The notes: generated by a model from the letters alone, not told the origin. Shown: positions 33,589 to 43,122, counted from the first letter of the stretch. The stretch: DNA of 64,000 bases from Cycloclasticus sp. 46_120_T64 (GCA_002162695.1 MAAM01000006.1:182065-246064), one strand, 5' to 3'. Numbers and translations: made by a program.

Positions 33589-36500
33589 ATGTCAAAGACC
33601 CTGTACCCCTTACCCAGCAACCCTAACGACAATCTTATATGGGGTGAATTGGACGGTTGCGCCGATGCGTTAGCCATCGCACATGCCGGCAGCCAAGCAA
33701 AAAAGCTGCTCGTCGTTATCTGTTGTGACACCCAGTCGGCGCTTCGTTTAGAACGCGAAATTCCATTTTTCCTAGACAACGATTTACCGATATTTTGTTT
33801 CCCCGACTGGGAAGTTCTACCCTATGACAGTTTTTCACCCTTAGGTGAGATCATCTCCGAACGATTGCAAACCTTATACCGCTTACAGAGCCAAACACGC
33901 GGCATCCTCATCGTTAGCGTCAATTGTTTATTACAACGTCTGGCACCTCGCGAACAATTACTCAGCGAGTGTTTTTCCTTGTCCATTGGCGACTCGTTGA
34001 GCCTAGAAGAAACCTGCTTAAGCCTAGACACATTAGGTTACCAAAATGTGCACGCGGTACAAGAATACGGTGAATACTCGGTGCGCGGTTCAATCCTCGA
34101 CATATTCCCGATGGGCAGTAAAACCCCCTATCGCATCGACCTACTCGATAAAGACGTCGATTCGATACGAACCTTCGACACGGAAACTCAACGATCCATC
34201 CAAAAGGTCGACGAGATACGCTTATTCCCCGCGCGCGAATTTCCCGTTAACGAAACCAGCATTCAATTATTCCGCCAAAAATTCAGGCAGGTTTTCCCAA
34301 ACGTTTCCGACAAAAACCCCGTATACCAGCAAGTATCTAAAGGCAATATGCCAAATGGGGTGGAAAATTACTTACCGCTTTTTGTTGAAAGCACCGAGTC
34401 ATTTTTTGATTACCTACCCAATGCCTGCTTGTTATTGCACGGCGAGGTAAGCACCGCTGCCGAGCAATTTTTGACTCAGGTAGACGAACGTTTTAAACAT
34501 CGCCTAGGGAACTTAGATCGACCCGCGTTGGCACCCGAGCTATTATTTCATCCGCTAAGCAGCTTCAAACAAGCCATTGCGGCTTACCCCTCCGTACAGC
34601 TGCAAAGCTCGATCAATGAAACCGCTAAAACCGCGCTCATCAACAATAATCAACATCAGGCTTTACTCGACCTACTCGCCCGCCCGCAGCATAAAACCTT
34701 GTTTATCGCCGAATCGGCTGGACACCGCGAGTCGATCATCCAGCAACTACAGAAACTATCGATTCGACCGAGCATTGTCGCTAACTGGGGGGATTTCATT
34801 GCCGCTGAGAACAGCCCCTGCATTAGTGTTGCGCCGATAGATGAAGGCCTGAGTTCCGATGCTATATCAATTATTACCGAAAATAATTTATTTGGTACCC
34901 GTGCGCAACAACGCCGACGTAGACGTTCATCGTCAAGCCAGCGCTTAGAAAATGTTTTTAACAGCCTCGCTGATTTAGAAATTGGCTCGCCAGTGGTTCA
35001 CCAAGAACACGGTGTTGGCCGCTACACGGGCTTAAAACATATTTCTGTTGATGGCATTGAAACTGAGTTTCTCTGCTTAGAATACGCCAACGACGACAAA
35101 CTCTACGTCCCGGTCTCCTCGCTCAATTTAATTGGCCGATACATGGGCACCCAGGGCGACACTGCCCCGCTACACCGCTTAGGCAGCGATCAATGGGATA
35201 AAGCGCGTAAAAAGGCACTCAAACGGGCACGCGATGTCGCCGCTGAATTGCTCGATATTCATGCCCGCCGCGCCGCCAAACCGGGTTGCGCCATGCTCAG
35301 TGAGTCGGCCGAATATGACACGTTTGCTCGCGCCTTTCCTTTCGAGGAAACTGAAGACCAAGCCACCGCGATTGAACAAACGTTGCACGATATGAGTCTC
35401 GCTAAACCAATGGACCGTGTGGTTTGTGGCGATGTCGGTTTTGGCAAAACAGAGGTCGCCATGCGTGCAGCCTTTACCGCCGCCAATAACAACCTACAAA
35501 CCGCGATTTTAGTGCCGACCACCTTGCTCGCGCAGCAACACTTCCAAAACTTCTCTGACCGCTTTGCTGATTGGCCGATGCGGGTGGAAGTACTCTCTCG
35601 TTTTGTCAGCGCTAAACGGCAAAAACAAATTATCGAAGACACCGCCAGGGGGCAAGTGGACATATTAATCGGCACCCATAAATTATTGCAAAAATCGCTG
35701 GTTTATAAGGATTTGGGGCTGGTGATTATTGATGAAGAACAGCGTTTTGGTGTGCGTCATAAGGAGCACTTCAAGTCGATGCGTTCTGAAGTTGATATGC
35801 TGACCCTGACCGCCACGCCGATTCCAAGAACCTTAAATCAAGCCATGTCGGGCTTACGTGATATTTCGATCATCGCCACCCCGCCACCGAATAGGCACGC
35901 AATTGAAACCTTTGTTTCTGAGTGGAATAGCAGCCTCATCCAAGAGGCTTGCCAACGTGAAATACGCCGCGGCGGGCAACTATTCATCTTGCATAATGAT
36001 ATTGCCTCGATGGATAGAATGATCCTTGAGATCCAAGAATTAGTGCCTGATGCAGACATCCAAAAGGCTCACGGGCAAATGCGCGAAAGTGAATTAGAAC
36101 AGATCATGCTCGATTTTTATCACCACCGCTTCAATATTTTGGTGTCCACCACCATCATCGAAAACGGTATTGATCTACCCAATGCCAACACCATTATCAT
36201 CAACCGTGCGGACAAACTGGGTTTATCCCAATTACATCAACTCCGTGGTCGTGTTGGTCGCTCGCACCATCGTGCCTATGCCTACATGATTGTGCCGCCC
36301 GAAGGGATCATGACCAAGGATGCGAAAAAACGAATCGACGCGATTCAAAGCAGCGCCGATCTGGGTGCCGGTTTCAGCCTATCCACCCATGATATGGAAA
36401 TTCGTGGTGCCGGCGAATTACTCGGTGATAACCAAAGTGGTGAAATTCAAGAAATTGGTTTCACCCTCTATACCGAACTGCTGGATAACGCGGTTGCCGC

Positions 36501-36990
36501 GATTAAGTCGGGCAAACAACCGGAGCTTGAACAACGCATCGATAGCGGGCCTGAAATTGACTTACACGAAAGCGCCTTAATACCCGAAGACTATCTACCG
36601 GATGTACATACCCGCCTAGTGCTTTATAAACGCATAGCCAGCGCCGACAACCCCGAAGAATTACGCGAGTTACAAATCGAGATGATCGACCGCTTTGGGC
36701 TGCTACCTGACAGTACGAAACACTTATTTGGCATCACCGAACTGAAACAGCGCGCTAGCCAACTCGGTGTCGAGAAAATTATTTTTGCCGCATCGGCTGG
36801 GCGCTTACAGTTCAGCAGCGAACCACAGGTGGACCCTGGAAAACTGATAGGCTTAATTCAACAGCAAAACCAGGTGTTTCAGCTCGATGGCCCACAAAAA
36901 TTACGTTTTACTAAAAAACTTGATAACACCGAACAGAAAGTTGAGTTTATACTCGACCTACTCAATTCAATAGCCCTAGACACACCCTAA
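33589..36990 (+). CDS. mfd: Transcription-repair coupling factor
   Basis: A 1133-residue protein with the full Mfd layout. It has a UvrB-homology N-terminus (PYDSFSPLGEIISERLQTL), an RNA polymerase-interacting domain (DLEIGSPVVHQEHGVGRYTGL), SF2 translocase motifs (Walker A CGDVGFGKTEVAMRAAF near residue 614, DEEQRFGV, TLTATPIPRTL, QLRGRVGRSHH) and a TRCF C-terminal domain. It removes RNA polymerase stalled at lesions and recruits UvrA. It is 2 nt upstream of csiV. Confidence 0.97.
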   Translation: MSKTLYPLPSNPNDNLIWGELDGCADALAIAHAGSQAKKLLVVICCDTQSALRLEREIPFFLDNDLPIFCFPDWEVLPYDSFSPLGEIISERLQTLYRLQSQTRGILIVSVNCLLQRLAPREQLLSECFSLSIGDSLSLEETCLSLDTLGYQNVHAVQEYGEYSVRGSILDIFPMGSKTPYRIDLLDKDVDSIRTFDTETQRSIQKVDEIRLFPAREFPVNETSIQLFRQKFRQVFPNVSDKNPVYQQVSKGNMPNGVENYLPLFVESTESFFDYLPNACLLLHGEVSTAAEQFLTQVDERFKHRLGNLDRPALAPELLFHPLSSFKQAIAAYPSVQLQSSINETAKTALINNNQHQALLDLLARPQHKTLFIAESAGHRESIIQQLQKLSIRPSIVANWGDFIAAENSPCISVAPIDEGLSSDAISIITENNLFGTRAQQRRRRRSSSSQRLENVFNSLADLEIGSPVVHQEHGVGRYTGLKHISVDGIETEFLCLEYANDDKLYVPVSSLNLIGRYMGTQGDTAPLHRLGSDQWDKARKKALKRARDVAAELLDIHARRAAKPGCAMLSESAEYDTFARAFPFEETEDQATAIEQTLHDMSLAKPMDRVVCGDVGFGKTEVAMRAAFTAANNNLQTAILVPTTLLAQQHFQNFSDRFADWPMRVEVLSRFVSAKRQKQIIEDTARGQVDILIGTHKLLQKSLVYKDLGLVIIDEEQRFGVRHKEHFKSMRSEVDMLTLTATPIPRTLNQAMSGLRDISIIATPPPNRHAIETFVSEWNSSLIQEACQREIRRGGQLFILHNDIASMDRMILEIQELVPDADIQKAHGQMRESELEQIMLDFYHHRFNILVSTTIIENGIDLPNANTIIINRADKLGLSQLHQLRGRVGRSHHRAYAYMIVPPEGIMTKDAKKRIDAIQSSADLGAGFSLSTHDMEIRGAGELLGDNQSGEIQEIGFTLYTELLDNAVAAIKSGKQPELEQRIDSGPEIDLHESALIPEDYLPDVHTRLVLYKRIASADNPEELRELQIEMIDRFGLLPDSTKHLFGITELKQRASQLGVEKIIFAASAGRLQFSSEPQVDPGKLIGLIQQQNQVFQLDGPQKLRFTKKLDNTEQKVEFILDLLNSIALDTP

Positions 36991-36992
36991 GT

Positions 36993-37691
36993 ATGCCTAA
37001 TAAATTCTATTCAGTTTATGCTCTCAGCCTTCTACTATTAAGCGGTGCCGCCTTTGCCGAACAGCCGAGAACCTGGTATAGCGTTGAATATATCGTATTT
37101 GCCAATAAACCCTTAGGTAATCAGTACTTGGAGCCTTGGAGTAAAGCGGCCTTTAGCATGCCTGAAAACGCCCAAGTGTTGAACCGACGAAGCCCGCCAC
37201 AAGAGTTCTCCTTGCTCAGGGTGAATCAACAACAGCTACACGGGGTCTTCGCTAAACTAAAAAGCCTATCGGCTTACCAACCCTTAGCACACGGCGGCTG
37301 GATTCAATCCCTAGGCAGCAATCACAGCCCAGCGGTACAGATCAACTACCAAACCAGCAGCCAAAGGCTCGAAGGCACACTCCGTTTTCACCGTGGTAAA
37401 TATTTACACTTAGATGCCGACTTGCAGCTCAGCGATTTACCCGAGCTATTGGCTGATGATCAAACTTCCGCGACACGTTTATACCGCTTAACAGAAACGC
37501 GGCGGATAAAAACCAGAAAATCAAATTACTTTGACCACCCGCGTTTTGGCATCATCACCCTCGTAGAAAAAATTGATTCACCGATGGCGGCCAGCCCGAC
37601 GGATGATATCATCGATAAACAAGCGCCAAAGATCGAGCCGCTGATAAACCCAAATGCACCGCAGCGACTACCGGTACGCAACGAGAACTAG
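36993..37691 (+). CDS. csiV: CsiV family periplasmic protein
   Basis: 232 residues with a signal peptide (cleavage after AAFA). The mature start RTWYSVEYIVFANKPLGNQYLEPW and the later RLYRLTETRRIKTRKSNYFDHPRFGIITLV are the CsiV family pattern. In Vibrio, CsiV is a periplasmic protein needed for activity of the LdcV peptidoglycan carboxypeptidase and binds peptidoglycan. It sits directly behind mfd, the conserved position. It overlaps the convergent DUF3581 gene by 4 nt at its 3' end. Confidence 0.87.
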   Translation: MPNKFYSVYALSLLLLSGAAFAEQPRTWYSVEYIVFANKPLGNQYLEPWSKAAFSMPENAQVLNRRSPPQEFSLLRVNQQQLHGVFAKLKSLSAYQPLAHGGWIQSLGSNHSPAVQINYQTSSQRLEGTLRFHRGKYLHLDADLQLSDLPELLADDQTSATRLYRLTETRRIKTRKSNYFDHPRFGIITLVEKIDSPMAASPTDDIIDKQAPKIEPLINPNAPQRLPVRNEN

Positions 37692-38395
37692 CTTCTATAC
37701 GCCTGCTTAGTCGCATCGTACTCTGCCACCAATTGATCGATAGCACCTTGTTCATACGGTCTTAAACCACTCACCACCATACTTTTAGTGCCATGGCCGA
37801 TATTATTACCATCGACGCTCAGATCAAAGTTCAGTTTCACACTGCCTTTTTTGCCCGCTACATCCATTGTCGCGCCAGAAAAATCCAGTTTTAACTCACC
37901 ACTGGCAAAGCTGTTAATCTCTATCGCCATATCCTTATAAATTACCAAGGGGCGAGCAGGGTTAATCATCACACCTTCTTGGCGCATCAATTCAACCAGA
38001 ATATCGGGGAAGGTACGCCCAGAAAACTGCACGTAACGTTCAATTAAACCCTCGATAAAATCCGCATCATGGCTGACTGAACCCGCGCTACGAATCGTCA
38101 ACTGAGGTTTGTCATTTTGATCCAAGATACTAAACTCTGCCGACAATGCTTGCGGCAAACTCAGCTGACTTTGATCGGTCACCATACTGTCAAAACTAAA
38201 CTGCATCGACTGGCTCAGACCCAATTCGCTCAAGGCCACCGCAAACAATAAATCACCGGGCACACAAAAACGCTTCGCATTGGTATCGTGCAGCGGGTTA
38301 AAGTCGCCGGCAATTGATTTTGCAAAATGGCTCGCCTGCTCACGACCAACTCTAAGCTGTTGCTTTTCAATACTATAAAACTGCTGTAATTTCAT
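37688..38395 (-). CDS. DUF3581 family protein
   Basis: 235 residues, soluble, no signal peptide. It has VGREQASHFAKSIAGDFNPLHD followed by RFCVPGDLLFAVAL, which resembles the MaoC/hot-dog hydratase motif (GDxNPxH) and suggests a double hot-dog fold; SMVVSGLRPYEQGAIDQLVAEYD closes the protein. The DUF3581 name is from recall of this sequence pattern. If the hot-dog reading is right, an acyl-thioester ligand is possible. It is convergent with csiV. Confidence 0.82.
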   Translation of the reverse strand: MKLQQFYSIEKQQLRVGREQASHFAKSIAGDFNPLHDTNAKRFCVPGDLLFAVALSELGLSQSMQFSFDSMVTDQSQLSLPQALSAEFSILDQNDKPQLTIRSAGSVSHDADFIEGLIERYVQFSGRTFPDILVELMRQEGVMINPARPLVIYKDMAIEINSFASGELKLDFSGATMDVAGKKGSVKLNFDLSVDGNNIGHGTKSMVVSGLRPYEQGAIDQLVAEYDATKQAYRS

Positions 38396-38441
38396 CTACC
38401 CGTTAGATCCTTATTTTGTCCTGCGATTATACGTGATCAAG

Positions 38442-39185
38442 CTAGACATAGCTTTTCATTAACTGATCCAGCACCCGCTGAAACGTCGTCATTCCTTGCT
38501 CGGCAAAGGCCTCTATCTGCTGCATACAGATCTCCTCACCGTCCAAACCAGCCGCCCAATTAACCACAATCGCGCAGCAGGCATAGTTTAACTTCAATTC
38601 TCTAGCCAACGCCGCTTCCGGCATCCCGGTCATTCCGACGAGGTCACAACCGTCGCGTTCAAGTTTTATAATTTCCGCCGCCGTTTCCAAACGTGGGCCT
38701 TGCGTACAAGCATACGTCGCCTTATCGAATATAGGCCCACCCGTTTGCCGTATCGCTTGCACAATATGCTGTCTTAAGGCTTGGGTATAGGGGTAAGTAA
38801 AATCGATATGGGTTACTTTCTCGAGATCTTCTTCAAAATAGGTGGCCTGCCGGCCCCAGGTGTAATCGATCAACTGGTCCGGTAACACCACGCTGCCGGG
38901 TGCCATGCTTCGATTAATCCCACCCACCGCAGCCACCGCGATAATGTCGGTCACCGCCGCTTCTTTTAAAGCCCAAATATTCGCGCGGTAATTAATTTTA
39001 TGCGGCGGAATTGTATGCCCATACCCATGCCGCGCCATAAAAACAATTTCCTCGCCGTTGAGTTTGCCAAACGTTAACGCTGACGAAGGTTCCCCATAGG
39101 GCGTTTTGATCACCCGCTTATGTACCTCGCTGAGATTAACCATCTTACTCAAACCGGTACCACCGATAATACCTAGTCTTGACAT
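38442..39185 (-). CDS. S-methyl-5'-thioinosine phosphorylase
   Basis: A 247-residue PNP/MTAP-family enzyme: RLGIIGGTGLSKMV at the phosphate site, FMARHGYGHTIPPHKINYRANIWAL, and MTGMPEAALARELKLNYACCAIVVNWAAG. The NWAAG segment replaces the purine-binding TDYD of adenosine-type MTAPs, a feature of MTIP from Pseudomonas aeruginosa PA3004. It cleaves methylthioinosine with phosphate to hypoxanthine and methylthioribose-1-phosphate. The hypoxanthine can be used by the Hpt-like enzyme encoded just upstream (13-nt overlap). Confidence 0.9.
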   Translation of the reverse strand: MSRLGIIGGTGLSKMVNLSEVHKRVIKTPYGEPSSALTFGKLNGEEIVFMARHGYGHTIPPHKINYRANIWALKEAAVTDIIAVAAVGGINRSMAPGSVVLPDQLIDYTWGRQATYFEEDLEKVTHIDFTYPYTQALRQHIVQAIRQTGGPIFDKATYACTQGPRLETAAEIIKLERDGCDLVGMTGMPEAALARELKLNYACCAIVVNWAAGLDGEEICMQQIEAFAEQGMTTFQRVLDQLMKSYV

Positions 39186-39748
39186 AATAACTCCGCTAAA
39201 TTGTTTGGGCAGGCGTATAAACCATTGACGTTGCGTAAATAGCCCTTGTAGTCCATACCTAAACCATACAGGTATTGGTCCCCTGCTTGGTAACCAATAA
39301 AATCAGCCTCGATCGGCTTTGCGCGCAAGAGGTCTTTATCCACCAGCACCGCGCTATAACAGTCTTTAGCACCTTGTTGCAGGCAATAGGCCTTGATCAT
39401 CGCCATCGTAATACCTTCATCCAACACATCATCGACGATAATCACCGTTCTATCGAGCAAGGAGGTACTCGGCAATTGTTTCCAAACCAGCTCCTTACCG
39501 CTCAACTCGCCTTGATAACGTGTCGCATGAATATAATCTATTTCTAAGGGGAAATTTAAGCGCGGTAATAACATCCCCATCGCTACCACCGCACCGGTCA
39601 TCACACATAATAATAAGGGGTTGTCATTGGCACATTGCGCGCTGATATCGTCCGCCAATTTCTTGAACATCTTTTCCACACCCGCCTCGTCTAATAGGCA
39701 CTTGCTATGCTCTGTTACTAGCTTAATCTCACTGAGCTCAGGGCGCAT
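39173..39748 (-). CDS. hpt: Hypoxanthine-guanine phosphoribosyltransferase
   Basis: A 191-residue type I phosphoribosyltransferase: the PRPP loop TVIIVDDVLDEGITMAM, an early LLCVMTGAVVAMG and DFIGYQAGDQYLYGLGMDYKGYLRN, the HGPRT-type C-terminus. It converts hypoxanthine or guanine plus PRPP to IMP or GMP. Coupling with the MTIP gene (overlap 13 nt) makes a short salvage path from methylthioinosine to IMP. nagZ is adjacent on the other side with no gap. Confidence 0.93.
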   Translation of the reverse strand: MRPELSEIKLVTEHSKCLLDEAGVEKMFKKLADDISAQCANDNPLLLCVMTGAVVAMGMLLPRLNFPLEIDYIHATRYQGELSGKELVWKQLPSTSLLDRTVIIVDDVLDEGITMAMIKAYCLQQGAKDCYSAVLVDKDLLRAKPIEADFIGYQAGDQYLYGLGMDYKGYLRNVNGLYACPNNLAELLCQD

Positions 39749-40783
39749 TTATGACAGCTCCTGAATGATTTTTTGTGCAGATTGCCAGTTTGCGGTGTCG
39801 CGTAAATCGCCATTCAGCGACCAGCCAGATGGGCGCATAACCATCAGTCGCTGAATAGAAGCGGACTCCGGTTTATAGTCTGCCAAACCATCAATGATTT
39901 GTTCCGCCGCCGTTCGATTATTACACACCAACGCCATATCTCCCCCCGCCTTCAATGCCTGCCGTGCCCGTTGTTCAAAGTCACCCATCACACTGGCACC
40001 GTGCATACTGAGGTCATCGCTAAAAATGGCTCCTTGGAAACCGAGTTGTTGGCGTAACACGGTTTGCAGCCAATATTCAGAAAAGCCAGCGGGGTTTTCG
40101 TCCAACTGCGAATAAATCACGTGCGCCGGCATAATACCTTGCATGCCCGCCTGAATAAGTTCTTTAAAGGGGTAAATATCGTCCGCGAGAATTTCATCAA
40201 ATGGACGTTCATCTACCGGTATTGCAATATGCGAGTCTGGCGCTACCGCCCCATGCCCAGGAAAATGTTTACCAATACTGGCCATTCCCGCCTCCGCCAA
40301 GCCTCGCTGAAAAGCCAATGCCACGGCGGAAACCACCTTTTTATCCGCCGAAAAAGCCCGGTCACCGATAACCTCGCTACAGCCATAATCCAAATCCAGT
40401 ACCGGCGCAAAACTAAAGTCGACCCCAACTTGGCGCAGTTCAGCGGCCATTAACCAGGCCAAGGATTGCGCATACTCTTCGCCACGCTGTTGCTGCTCGT
40501 TATAGACTTCGCCCAAGGCTTGCATACAAGGAATTAGACTAAAACCCTCGGTAAAACGCTGCACTCGCCCGCCTTCGTGGTCGACCGCTATTAACAAAGG
40601 CTCTTCTCTAAGCGCATGCACCTGCTCACATAACAGGCTCACCTGCTCAACAGACTCATAGTTTCTAGAAAATAGAATCAGCCCTCCAACTAAAGGATGC
40701 TGTAAAATTTCTCGGTCTACTTGCGATAACTCAACGCCATCAATATCGATCATTAAAGGGCCAAGTGGCATAGGCGATTTCAT
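39749..40783 (-). CDS. nagZ: Beta-N-acetylhexosaminidase NagZ
   Basis: A 344-residue GH3 enzyme: GPLMIDIDGVELSQVDREIL, LIAVDHEGGRVQRF, and the flexible catalytic loop IGKHFPGHGAVAPDSHIAIP, whose Asp/His pair is the NagZ acid-base motif; FSDDLSMHGA carries the nucleophile Asp. It removes GlcNAc from anhydromuropeptides in the cytoplasm during wall recycling. It is the first gene of a run nagZ-hpt-MTIP. The start is supported by a short upstream gap facing the FliL-like gene. Confidence 0.95.
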   Translation of the reverse strand: MKSPMPLGPLMIDIDGVELSQVDREILQHPLVGGLILFSRNYESVEQVSLLCEQVHALREEPLLIAVDHEGGRVQRFTEGFSLIPCMQALGEVYNEQQQRGEEYAQSLAWLMAAELRQVGVDFSFAPVLDLDYGCSEVIGDRAFSADKKVVSAVALAFQRGLAEAGMASIGKHFPGHGAVAPDSHIAIPVDERPFDEILADDIYPFKELIQAGMQGIMPAHVIYSQLDENPAGFSEYWLQTVLRQQLGFQGAIFSDDLSMHGASVMGDFEQRARQALKAGGDMALVCNNRTAAEQIIDGLADYKPESASIQRLMVMRPSGWSLNGDLRDTANWQSAQKIIQELS

Positions 40784-40843
40784 ATTTATAGTTTATCCTT
40801 ATTCATTAATTTCTTATTCAGCATAAACCTTTGGAGATTTATT

Positions 40844-41239
40844 ATGCGTTCCGTTATTTTACTACTTAGTTTATTGTTACTGAGCCCGACTGCGTTTTCC
40901 GAAGACAGCGAAGAGGAAGCGGCACCCGAAATAATATACATGGCCCTAACCCCGCAATTTACCGTTAACCTGCTCGGTAATAAACATTATTTACGCGCCT
41001 CTATTCAGCTGCAAGTTACCGATAATGACACAAAAAGCGCCATTCAAAAAAATGACCCCGCTATTCGCCACACCCTCATCGTATTATTAAGCAACAACCT
41101 GATTGAAAATGTTTCAAGCACCACCGGCAAGCTTGAGTTACAAGATAAAGCGGTCATCGAGCTCAATAAAACACTCGAAAAATACACCAACAGCAGTGGC
41201 GTTGAAAAGGTATTTTTTACCGAGTTTGTCGCCCAATAG
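40844..41239 (+). CDS. FliL-like protein with a signal peptide
   Basis: 131 residues: a cleavable-looking signal (MRSVILLLSLLLLSPTAFS), an acidic linker EDSEEEAAPE, then IIYMALTPQFTVNLLGNKHYLRASIQLQV and a C-terminal HTLIVLLSNNLIENVSS with KVFFTEFVAQ. These are the FliL periplasmic-domain motifs. Classical FliL keeps its N-terminal helix as an anchor in flagellar operons. Here no other flagellar gene is present, so this is a stand-alone FliL-domain protein, role unclear. Confidence 0.85.
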   Translation: MRSVILLLSLLLLSPTAFSEDSEEEAAPEIIYMALTPQFTVNLLGNKHYLRASIQLQVTDNDTKSAIQKNDPAIRHTLIVLLSNNLIENVSSTTGKLELQDKAVIELNKTLEKYTNSSGVEKVFFTEFVAQ

Positions 41240-41243
41240 TCGT

Positions 41244-41732
41244 TTATTCGATAATCACCCGCGTCGCCACCTCGACTCGTTCATACAACTCAATGATATC
41301 TTCATTGAACATCCTGATGCAGCCATGTGACGATGGCTGCGGCAGGATCAACTCGTCTGGCGCGCCGTGGATATAGATATAGCGACGCATCGTATCCACC
41401 GAACCTAAACGATTGCGGCCTTTTTCAAGGCCCGACAGCCATAAAATACGGCTTAATATCCAATCTCTGTTTGGCTGACTAGCAGCCAATGTCGGCTGAT
41501 AGATCTCCCCCGTTAAACGTCGCCCAACAAACACACTACCAAGCGCTGCGGCTCGGCCAATTTTTGCACGAATAGTATGCTCACCACGTGGTGTACATTC
41601 ACTACCAGCCTGCTCACCTAAACCGTTTTTTGCACTGCAAATTTGATACGATTTTATTAAACTATTGTTATCAAACAGGCTCAGTAACTGCTGCTGAATA
41701 TCAATCTTTATAAACGGCAACGAGGGCATCAT
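41244..41732 (-). CDS. L,D-transpeptidase (YkuD) family protein
   Basis: 162 residues consisting of little more than a YkuD domain: FIKIDIQQQLLSLFDNN at the start, YIYIHGAPDE in the middle and the catalytic SHGCIRMFNEDIIELYE with His and Cys. Such enzymes form 3-3 crosslinks or attach lipoproteins in the periplasm. No signal peptide or membrane segment is visible at this start, and the gene abuts rlmD with no spacer. Export by another route or a cytoplasmic role is possible. Confidence 0.87.
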   Translation of the reverse strand: MMPSLPFIKIDIQQQLLSLFDNNSLIKSYQICSAKNGLGEQAGSECTPRGEHTIRAKIGRAAALGSVFVGRRLTGEIYQPTLAASQPNRDWILSRILWLSGLEKGRNRLGSVDTMRRYIYIHGAPDELILPQPSSHGCIRMFNEDIIELYERVEVATRVIIE

Positions 41733-43061
41733 TTATTTTTCGAATAAGGCTATCGATTCGACGTGTGAGGTATGTGGGAACATATCCATCACCCCCGCTT
41801 TTTTCATCGTATACCCCAACTCATTCACCATAATCGCCGCATCACGCGCCAATGTTGATGGATTACATGAGATATACAGCACCTGCTTAGCGCCCCATTT
41901 AGGCAAGTAGTGCAATATTTCTTTAGCGCCTAAACGCGGTGGGTCGATCAATACTTTATTGTATTTTTTGTTAATCCAATCATCATTGGGCAATTCTTCC
42001 ATTAAGTTTGCCACATGAAAATCAACATTACTTAAACCGTTTTTATCGGCATTTTGCTTAGCGCGTTTAATTAGATCATCGCTACCTTCAACCCCGGTCA
42101 CTTGCCCGGCAACACGCGCCATGGGCAAGGTAAAATTACCCAAACCACAAAATAAATCCAACACCTTGTCGTCTTCATTAAGCTGTAACGTTTCCAACGC
42201 ACGGTTAATCATCTTACGGTTGATTTCTACGTTCACTTGCACAAAATCGCTCGGACCAAAATACAAGGTGACATCATTCGGTAATTGATAACTCAGTGCG
42301 GGCTTTTCACCACTGATCGGCTTAATGGTATCGGGGCCTTTCGACTGGCTATAAATATCCACCTCGGCAGACTGCTCAAAAGCTTTTAATAAGTCGAGGT
42401 CATTATCGCTCAAGGGCTCTAATATTCTAAACACAAGGGCGGTACGGTTATCGCAGATAGACACTTCAATTTGTGGGATTTTATCTTTAATCGATAACTC
42501 ACCAATCAACGCAGACAAGTCCATCAAACGCTTACCAACGGCGCTATGCAAGACCTCACATTGTTCAATTTCAGCGAGGTACGGGCTCGCTTTTTCCCTA
42601 AAGCCGACCAATACACGGCCTTTTTTCACCACGTCCTTAACCCCTAAACGGGCACGGTGGCGATAACCCCAATGCGGGCCGCTCAATGCTGGCCAGAGTT
42701 CAATATTTTCCAGCTTACCGATGCTCTTAAACTGATCGATAAGAATCGTCTGTTTCGCTAAAATTTGTTTCTCGGGGTCTAGATGCTGAAAACTACAGCC
42801 ACCACAAATATCGTAATGCTGGCAGCCCGGCTCCACTCGGTCGGCAGATGCTCTTAGTACCTCGGTGACGCGACCTTCAGCGAAGTCCTTCTTCTTTTTA
42901 CTGTATTCAAAAATGACCTCCTCACCCGGCAAGGCTCCGGCAATAAAAACTGCCTTATCATCTACGTGGGCAACCCCACGTCCATCGTGAGCCATCGACT
43001 CGATAGTCGCTTTCGCCGTTTCTGGGGGTAAATTCTTACGTCTGTTTCTACGTCTTGCCAT
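41733..43061 (-). CDS. rlmD: 23S rRNA (uracil-1939-C5)-methyltransferase
   Basis: 442 residues: a basic N-terminus MARRRNRRKNLPPETA, a TRAM domain (KATIESMAHDGRGVAHV), the Fe-S cysteines in GCQHYDICGGCSFQHL, a SAM-binding VLDLFCGLGNFTLPMA and the catalytic YISCNPSTLARD. It methylates U1939 of 23S rRNA. It is immediately followed by the L,D-transpeptidase gene. About 60 bp upstream the cysM gene ends. Confidence 0.95.
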   Translation of the reverse strand: MARRRNRRKNLPPETAKATIESMAHDGRGVAHVDDKAVFIAGALPGEEVIFEYSKKKKDFAEGRVTEVLRASADRVEPGCQHYDICGGCSFQHLDPEKQILAKQTILIDQFKSIGKLENIELWPALSGPHWGYRHRARLGVKDVVKKGRVLVGFREKASPYLAEIEQCEVLHSAVGKRLMDLSALIGELSIKDKIPQIEVSICDNRTALVFRILEPLSDNDLDLLKAFEQSAEVDIYSQSKGPDTIKPISGEKPALSYQLPNDVTLYFGPSDFVQVNVEINRKMINRALETLQLNEDDKVLDLFCGLGNFTLPMARVAGQVTGVEGSDDLIKRAKQNADKNGLSNVDFHVANLMEELPNDDWINKKYNKVLIDPPRLGAKEILHYLPKWGAKQVLYISCNPSTLARDAAIMVNELGYTMKKAGVMDMFPHTSHVESIALFEK

Positions 43062-43122
43062 GTCGCTGTTACAACCATTTTGTCAGTCATTAATGAGCGA
43101 TATTTTAAACGCTAAACGCTCA

